DNA from: CAIXQW01 sp046049675
GTDB taxonomy: Bacteria; Bacteroidota; Bacteroidia; Chitinophagales; Chitinophagaceae
Reading direction: 5' to 3'
Assembly (NCBI GenBank): GCA_046049675.1
Contig: JBJORA010000041.1
Span: 17,423-81,422, forward strand
Length of the DNA stretch: 64,000 nt
The number at the start of each line of letters is the position of its first letter. Positions within the stretch are counted from its first letter, which is position 1. The position numbers and the translations under genes are program-made. The notes below the pieces were generated by a model. It had not been told where the DNA came from, did no database searches, and was given only the letters and a program-made list of their open reading frames with translations. Below are positions 60,752 to 64,000 of this stretch, one piece after another.

Positions 60752-61525
60752 CTACATGCTCTTAGCAATCAATTCTGCAATGTCAAGTACTTGAACTTCG
60801 TCTTCTTTTTCGCTTTTCTTTACACCATCAGTAAGCATGGTTAAACAAAACGGACAATTACTAGCGATAACTTTTGCGCCTGTAGCGATAGCCTCGCCAG
60901 TGCGTTCCCAGTTGACGCGGGTTTCGCCTTGTTCTTCTTCCTTAAACATTTGCGCTCCGCCTGCACCACAGCATAAGCCATTTGTGCGGCAGCGTTTCAT
61001 TTCTACAAGTTCGGCATCCAATAGTTGTAGCACTTCTCTAGGTGCTTCGTAAATATTATTGGCACGGCCTAGATAGCAGCTATCGTGGTAAGTGATTTTC
61101 TTGCCCTTAAATTCGCCGCCGCCTTGGAGTTTTATTCTGCCTTGATTGATAAATTCTTGCAATAGGGTAGCGTGGTGAACAACGTCGTAATTGCCGCCAA
61201 GCTCTGGGTACTCATTTTTTAAGGTATTGAAGCAATGCGGGCAAGTGGTTACAATTTTCTTTACGCCGTACATATTCATCACCTGAATATTTTGGTAGGC
61301 CATCATTTGAAATAAAAATTCATTGCCAGCCCGTCTTGCAGGATCGCCTGTACACAGCTCCTCAGGGCCGAGAATGGCGAATTTTACTTCTAGTTTTTCT
61401 AATATGCTTACAAAGGCTTTGGTTACTTTTTGTGCGCGCTGATCAAAACTGCCTGCGCATCCTACCCAAAAAAGTATTTCGGGTGTTTCGCCATTTGCTG
61501 TGTATTCTGCGTATGTTTTTACCAT
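60752..61525 (-). CDS. CCG-domain (HdrB/LldE-like) iron-sulfur protein
   Basis: A 257-residue soluble redox protein with two cysteine-rich CCG-type domains: the first with FWVGCAGSFDQR and CPHCFNTLKNEYPE, the second with YHDSCYLGRANN, NGLCCGAGGAQMF and SNCPFCLTML. Such domains hold unusual non-cubane or [4Fe-4S] clusters and accept electrons from a partner ferredoxin-type membrane protein. That partner is encoded 44 bp upstream on the same strand. Together they resemble heterodisulfide-reductase or lactate-utilisation modules, here with no obvious substrate subunit. Confidence 0.93.
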   Translation of the reverse strand: MVKTYAEYTANGETPEILFWVGCAGSFDQRAQKVTKAFVSILEKLEVKFAILGPEELCTGDPARRAGNEFLFQMMAYQNIQVMNMYGVKKIVTTCPHCFNTLKNEYPELGGNYDVVHHATLLQEFINQGRIKLQGGGEFKGKKITYHDSCYLGRANNIYEAPREVLQLLDAELVEMKRCRTNGLCCGAGGAQMFKEEEQGETRVNWERTGEAIATGAKVIASNCPFCLTMLTDGVKKSEKEDEVQVLDIAELIAKSM

Positions 61526-61569
61526 TGTGTTTTACTATTATGCTTTACAAAAAATGTATGCAGGTGCTA

Positions 61570-62880
61570 TTAGTCGTTGCGCCATGCATCTCTATCGCTT
61601 GGGCTCATTTTCCATGGCGCCATATTATTTTCAATATTACTAAACATCATTTGCCACTCGTTGCCAACTTTACTATCTTCCATCACCAAGCAACGGCGCA
61701 ACTCTGTAATAATATTTAGTGGCGAGATACTTACAGGGCATTCTTGCACACAGGCATTACAAGTGGTACATGCATTGAGTTCTTCTGCGGTAATATAGTC
61801 ATTGAGCAAGGTTTTACCATCGTCGTGCCAAGTATTGTTGTTGGCATTGTACACTTTACCAACTTCTTCCAGACGGTCGCGGGTTTTCATCATAATAGCA
61901 CGTGGACTTAGTTTTTTACCAGTACTATTAGCAGGACAAGCAGCACTACATCTACCACATTCTGTGCAGCTGTAGGCGTCCATCAGATTTTTCCAACTCA
62001 AATCAAACACATCGCGTGCACCAAACTTTTGCATCGGCGCGTCAGCTGCAGCGGCAGGTGCTTTGTCGGGTTCCATCATGTACAGTATTTCGTTTTGAAT
62101 ACTTTCCATGTTGCTCATTTTACCAATGGTACTGCCTTCGTTAGGTGCATAGTACGCATTTGGGAAAGCTAAAACAATATGTAGATGTTTGCTGTACGGC
62201 AAGTAGTTTAGAAAACCAAAAATGCCAAGGATATGCAACCACCAAAAACTTCTCTCGATAAATATTAATGCATTAGTTGGCACTGCACTAAACAAGCCTT
62301 GTAGCATGCCACTAATTGCAAAAGCGCCAGTTTGCGCATAATGCTCGGCACCGCGTGTTTGTAATTCGCTATCAGCGGCATTCATTAATAAGAATAAGCT
62401 CATCAATACAACTTCAATATATAAAATTGTATTAGCGTCTTTGCGTGGAAAGCCATCTAAATCGGTGCTAGCTAAGCGTGGTACTTTGGTGATGTTTCTT
62501 CTAATAAAGAAAATAATAACTGCAATTAATACACTTAATGCAAGTACCTCAAAACAGTTGATTAGCACATTGTACAAGCCACCAAGCGCAGGAAAAAACA
62601 ATCGGTGACTGCCTAGCAAACCATCTAAAATTATTTCTAAGATTTCTGCATTGATGATGATGAAGCCCGCGTAAACAAAGAAGTGCAAAATGGCCACTGG
62701 CATATTGGTAAACATCTTCTTTTGGCCAAAAGCAAGTAGTAGCACATTGCCCCAATTGCCTTGTAGTTTAAGTGGCTGGGCAAGAAAGATATTGCGCTTG
62801 ATTTCTGCAACTTTCTTGCTAAACAGATAAACGGCGGCCCCTAGGCACAATGCAAATAGTATTTGTAGTACGATAGACAT
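61570..62880 (-). CDS. Membrane-bound (Fe-S) electron-transfer protein
   Basis: A 436-residue protein with several N-terminal membrane helices (LQILFALCLGAAVYLF; AILHFFVYAGFIIINA; LINCFEVLALSVLIAVIIFF and others) and a cytosolic C-terminal dicluster ferredoxin domain: CTECGRCSAACPANSTGKK and CTTCNACVQECPVSIS, two CxxCxxCxxxCP sets. It probably passes electrons between the quinone pool and the CCG protein encoded next. The ATG at 62880 was chosen: the outer reading would start beyond the promoter box. It is divergent from the phosphoribosyltransferase gene, the two start codons being about 80 bp apart. Confidence 0.94.
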   Translation of the reverse strand: MSIVLQILFALCLGAAVYLFSKKVAEIKRNIFLAQPLKLQGNWGNVLLLAFGQKKMFTNMPVAILHFFVYAGFIIINAEILEIILDGLLGSHRLFFPALGGLYNVLINCFEVLALSVLIAVIIFFIRRNITKVPRLASTDLDGFPRKDANTILYIEVVLMSLFLLMNAADSELQTRGAEHYAQTGAFAISGMLQGLFSAVPTNALIFIERSFWWLHILGIFGFLNYLPYSKHLHIVLAFPNAYYAPNEGSTIGKMSNMESIQNEILYMMEPDKAPAAAADAPMQKFGARDVFDLSWKNLMDAYSCTECGRCSAACPANSTGKKLSPRAIMMKTRDRLEEVGKVYNANNNTWHDDGKTLLNDYITAEELNACTTCNACVQECPVSISPLNIITELRRCLVMEDSKVGNEWQMMFSNIENNMAPWKMSPSDRDAWRND

Positions 62881-62892
62881 AGCTAGTTTGGA

Positions 62893-62900
62893 CAAATATA
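62893..62900 (-). promoter_or_regulatory. -7 box TATATTTG, Fe-S operon
   Basis: An exact TAnnTTTG match, 12 nt before the ATG at 62880. Confidence 0.65.
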
Positions 62901-62945
62901 AGCGAGTTTGCTTGCATAAAACGGTGATGTGTGGATGGCACTTGT

Positions 62946-62953
62946 TATTTTTG
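62946..62953 (+). promoter_or_regulatory. -7 box TATTTTTG, phosphoribosyltransferase gene
   Basis: A TAnnTTTG match, 7 nt before the ATG at 62961. Confidence 0.5.
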
Positions 62954-62960
62954 TACACAG

Positions 62961-63458
62961 ATGTCAAAAAGGGTTCAGATAATAAGTAAGGAGGTAATAG
63001 CTGCCAAGATTTCGAGAATGGCGCTAGAAATTATTGAACAAAATTTTGATGAAAAATCCCTCATAATTATTGGTGTGCAGGGTAGAGGTACCGACGTTGC
63101 CACATCCTTACAAGCAGAAATAAGCAAGCATAGTAGCTTAAAGACGCAGTTGCGCCTGCTAAAGATTGACAAAAACAAGCCCATTGATGCTGCTTTAGAA
63201 GATGAAACTGGTTTAGAAAATGCTGTGGTAGTATTGGTTGACGATGTGGTAAACAGTGGTCGTACATTATTGTATGCTTGTACGCCACTATTGCATCACT
63301 TATTAAAGAAACTACAAGTAGCAGTACTGGTTGACCGCAGTCATAAAAGTTACCCGATAAGTGCTGATTTTGTGGGCACAAGCGTGGCTACAACATTGCA
63401 GGAACATATTAGTGTAGAGGTTAAAAACGGCGAAATCCTTGGCGCTTACCTTAGCTAA
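62961..63458 (+). CDS. PyrR-like phosphoribosyltransferase
   Basis: A 165-residue type I phosphoribosyltransferase. The PRPP-binding loop is VVVLVDDVVNSGRTLLYA at about residues 89-106. The preceding line IIIGVQGRGTDVATSLQAEI and the later VLVDRSHKSYPISADFVG are those of PyrR/uracil phosphoribosyltransferases, and the protein is slightly shorter than typical PyrR (about 180). It may salvage uracil; RNA-binding control of pyr genes, as in Bacillus, is not implied, since no pyr genes are near. The ATG at 62961 was chosen from its promoter. Confidence 0.9.
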   Translation: MSKRVQIISKEVIAAKISRMALEIIEQNFDEKSLIIIGVQGRGTDVATSLQAEISKHSSLKTQLRLLKIDKNKPIDAALEDETGLENAVVVLVDDVVNSGRTLLYACTPLLHHLLKKLQVAVLVDRSHKSYPISADFVGTSVATTLQEHISVEVKNGEILGAYLS

Positions 63459-63564
63459 ACCCTCTATAAGCAGATAAATCCAGAGGCACACTAGCGGCTG
63501 ATAAAAACAAGTTAAGCGCTAGTATTTTTGCGTCTGTAGCTTTTGCAGTCTAAAAAATACCGCT

Positions 63565-63572
63565 TACCTTCG
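63565..63572 (+). promoter_or_regulatory. -7 variant TACCTTCG upstream of tRNA-Met
   Basis: One base off TAnnTTTG and identical to the box before the aconitase gene. If used, the tRNA precursor would have a ~140-nt C/A-rich leader. Confidence 0.4.
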
Positions 63573-63581
63573 CAGCCCTTA

Positions 63582-63717
63582 CACCACCCACACCCAAAAC
63601 CCTAATCACAAACCACACTCACACGCAAACACACACCCAAACCCAAAACACACTCACACCCCAACCCACACCCACACCCAAAACACACCCACACCCCAAC
63701 CCACACCCACACCCTAT
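63582..63717 (+). repeat. C/A-rich, almost G-free tract with a 35-bp tandem duplication
   Basis: About 136 bp built from ACCC, CACACCC and AAAACAC words with a single G. Two adjacent 35-bp units, 63645-63679 and 63680-63714, differ at one base. The complement contains closely spaced GGG tracts (GGGTGTGGGTGTGGGTTGGG), a canonical G-quadruplex motif; the plus strand could form an i-motif. It ends 3 bp before tRNA-Met. Confidence 0.9.
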
Positions 63718-63719
63718 CC

Positions 63720-63793
63720 GGCGGGGTAGCTCAGTTGGTTAGAGCGCAGGATTCATAACCCTGAGGCCGAGAGTTCAAATCTCTCTCTCGCTA
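63720..63793 (+). tRNA. tRNA-Met (anticodon CAT)
   Basis: A 74-nt cloverleaf: acceptor GGCGGGG / TCTCGCT with three G-U pairs, D arm GTAGCTCAGTTGGTTAGAGC, anticodon stem CAGGA-TTCATAA-CCCTG with CAT, and T arm GAGAG-TTCAAAT-CTCTC. CCA is not encoded. Position 1 pairs with 72, so it is not the initiator; elongator Met is most likely, with an Ile(CAT) modified tRNA not excluded. Confidence 0.93.
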
Positions 63794-63797
63794 CAAG

Positions 63798-63831
63798 AAA
63801 AAAGGCTTTTCATTTCTGAAAAGCCTTTTTT
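63798..63831 (+). terminator. Intrinsic terminator after tRNA-Met
   Basis: AAAAGGCTTTTC and GAAAAGCCTTTT form a perfect stem with a 6-nt loop and T run, starting 4 nt behind the tRNA. Confidence 0.92.
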
Positions 63832-63924
63832 GGTTTAAATAGTCTTTTGAATAGTTATGGATCAATTCCCAAAGCAGGGCGCTATGCAAGAACTTGCGTC
63901 CAACTAGGGAAGAATCCCTTATTG

Positions 63925-64000
63925 TTATAAAGCCCCTGCTTTCGCATCATCAATGGCCTTTGTCCACTCATCACGTTCTGCCTTCTTTACCATAAGCATA
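63925..64000 (-). CDS. C-terminal end of a gene cut by the window edge
   Basis: The minus-strand frame is open from the right edge to the TAA at 63925-63927 and encodes a charged end (MLMVKKAERDEWTKAIDDAK, then AGAL). Too little is present for a family call. Its downstream side holds a small hairpin (AGGGA / TCCCT) facing the tRNA terminator. Confidence 0.4.
   Translation of the reverse strand, partial: MLMVKKAERDEWTKAIDDAKAGAL

Noticed and set aside
63582..63717. Telomere-like or CRISPR-like element
   Set aside because: C/A words and a 35-bp duplication but no spacer structure; the window is internal chromosomal sequence with genes continuing on both sides.
63925..64000. Integrase at the tRNA-Met gene (tRNA-associated island)
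   Set aside because: Only about 24 codons of an edge gene are visible, with no recombinase motif and no repeat of the tRNA 3' end in the remaining bases.

Overview
The window is chromosomal DNA of a Bacteroidota bacterium, probably of the Chitinophagales/Sphingobacteriales type. The evidence is: many copies of the Bacteroidota -7 promoter box TAnnTTTG placed just before genes, secreted proteins with C-terminal type IX secretion (T9SS) sorting domains, a TonB-dependent receptor with a carboxypeptidase-like N-terminal domain, and families largely confined to this phylum (DUF5723, DUF1599, DUF6157). Placement below phylum is inference. Most of the window is ordinary, densely packed core metabolism. 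Real genes sit on both strands and several convergent pairs overlap by a few bases.

Region by region. 1-2.2 kb: the end of a sodium/solute symporter and an O-methyltransferase. 2.4-5.9 kb: an AT-rich accessory island. Three small same-strand genes are separated by two long imperfect palindromes that look like integron attC sites; one gene is frameshifted, and decayed or orphan sequence follows. 5.9-15.4 kb: metG, a cobalamin adenosyltransferase, ychF, a POTRA/beta-barrel outer membrane protein, an SRAP peptidase paired with an exported PEP/pyruvate-dikinase-like protein, and lpdA. 15.5-24.9 kb: small secreted proteins, a repeat protein with about nine ~35-residue units, an RGG-tailed DEAD-box helicase, an orphan gene, a T9SS-exported GH13 enzyme and a DUF2490 barrel. 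25-31.4 kb: aconitase, aspartate kinase, fructose-1,6-bisphosphatase, then an array of eight 22-bp tandem repeats running into the promoter of an AAA ATPase/DUF4143 gene. 31.4-41.3 kb: folP with a degenerate nucleotidyltransferase-like gene, DUF1599, a TonB receptor, a rhomboid protease, a T9SS beta-helix protein, proline catabolism (pruA) and a DUF3575 protein. 41.3-50.6 kb: rpsO-pnp, an L,D-transpeptidase, an ECF sigma operon, pdhB, DUF6157, and mgtE followed by an unlisted 39-residue membrane ORF. 50.7-56 kb: a CDF metal transporter, a BtuF-like binding protein, and a lipoprotein-DUF5723 pair.

56-59.2 kb is a self-contained NAD salvage locus: nicotinamide phosphoribosyltransferase (nadV), a divergent PRPP synthetase (prs) and the NUDIX-type repressor nrtR. 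Two 21-bp palindromes, 51 bp apart centre to centre, flank the prs promoter. 59.3-64 kb: tRNA-Arg(TCT), a lipoprotein, a three-gene iron-sulfur electron-transfer operon, a PyrR-like phosphoribosyltransferase, a nearly G-free C/A-rich tandem tract with a G-quadruplex motif on its complement, tRNA-Met(CAT) with a strong terminator, and the edge of one more gene.

Two signals recur. Many -7 boxes end only 4-8 nt before the start codon, implying leaderless or nearly leaderless mRNAs. The same boxes also show that several of the longest open frames must start further downstream than their first possible codon. The strongest candidates for something undescribed are the attC-like cassette island, the 22-bp repeat/AAA ATPase unit, the dual-operator NAD locus and the C/A-rich tract before tRNA-Met. 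No CRISPR array, transposase, integrase, rRNA or phage module was seen.
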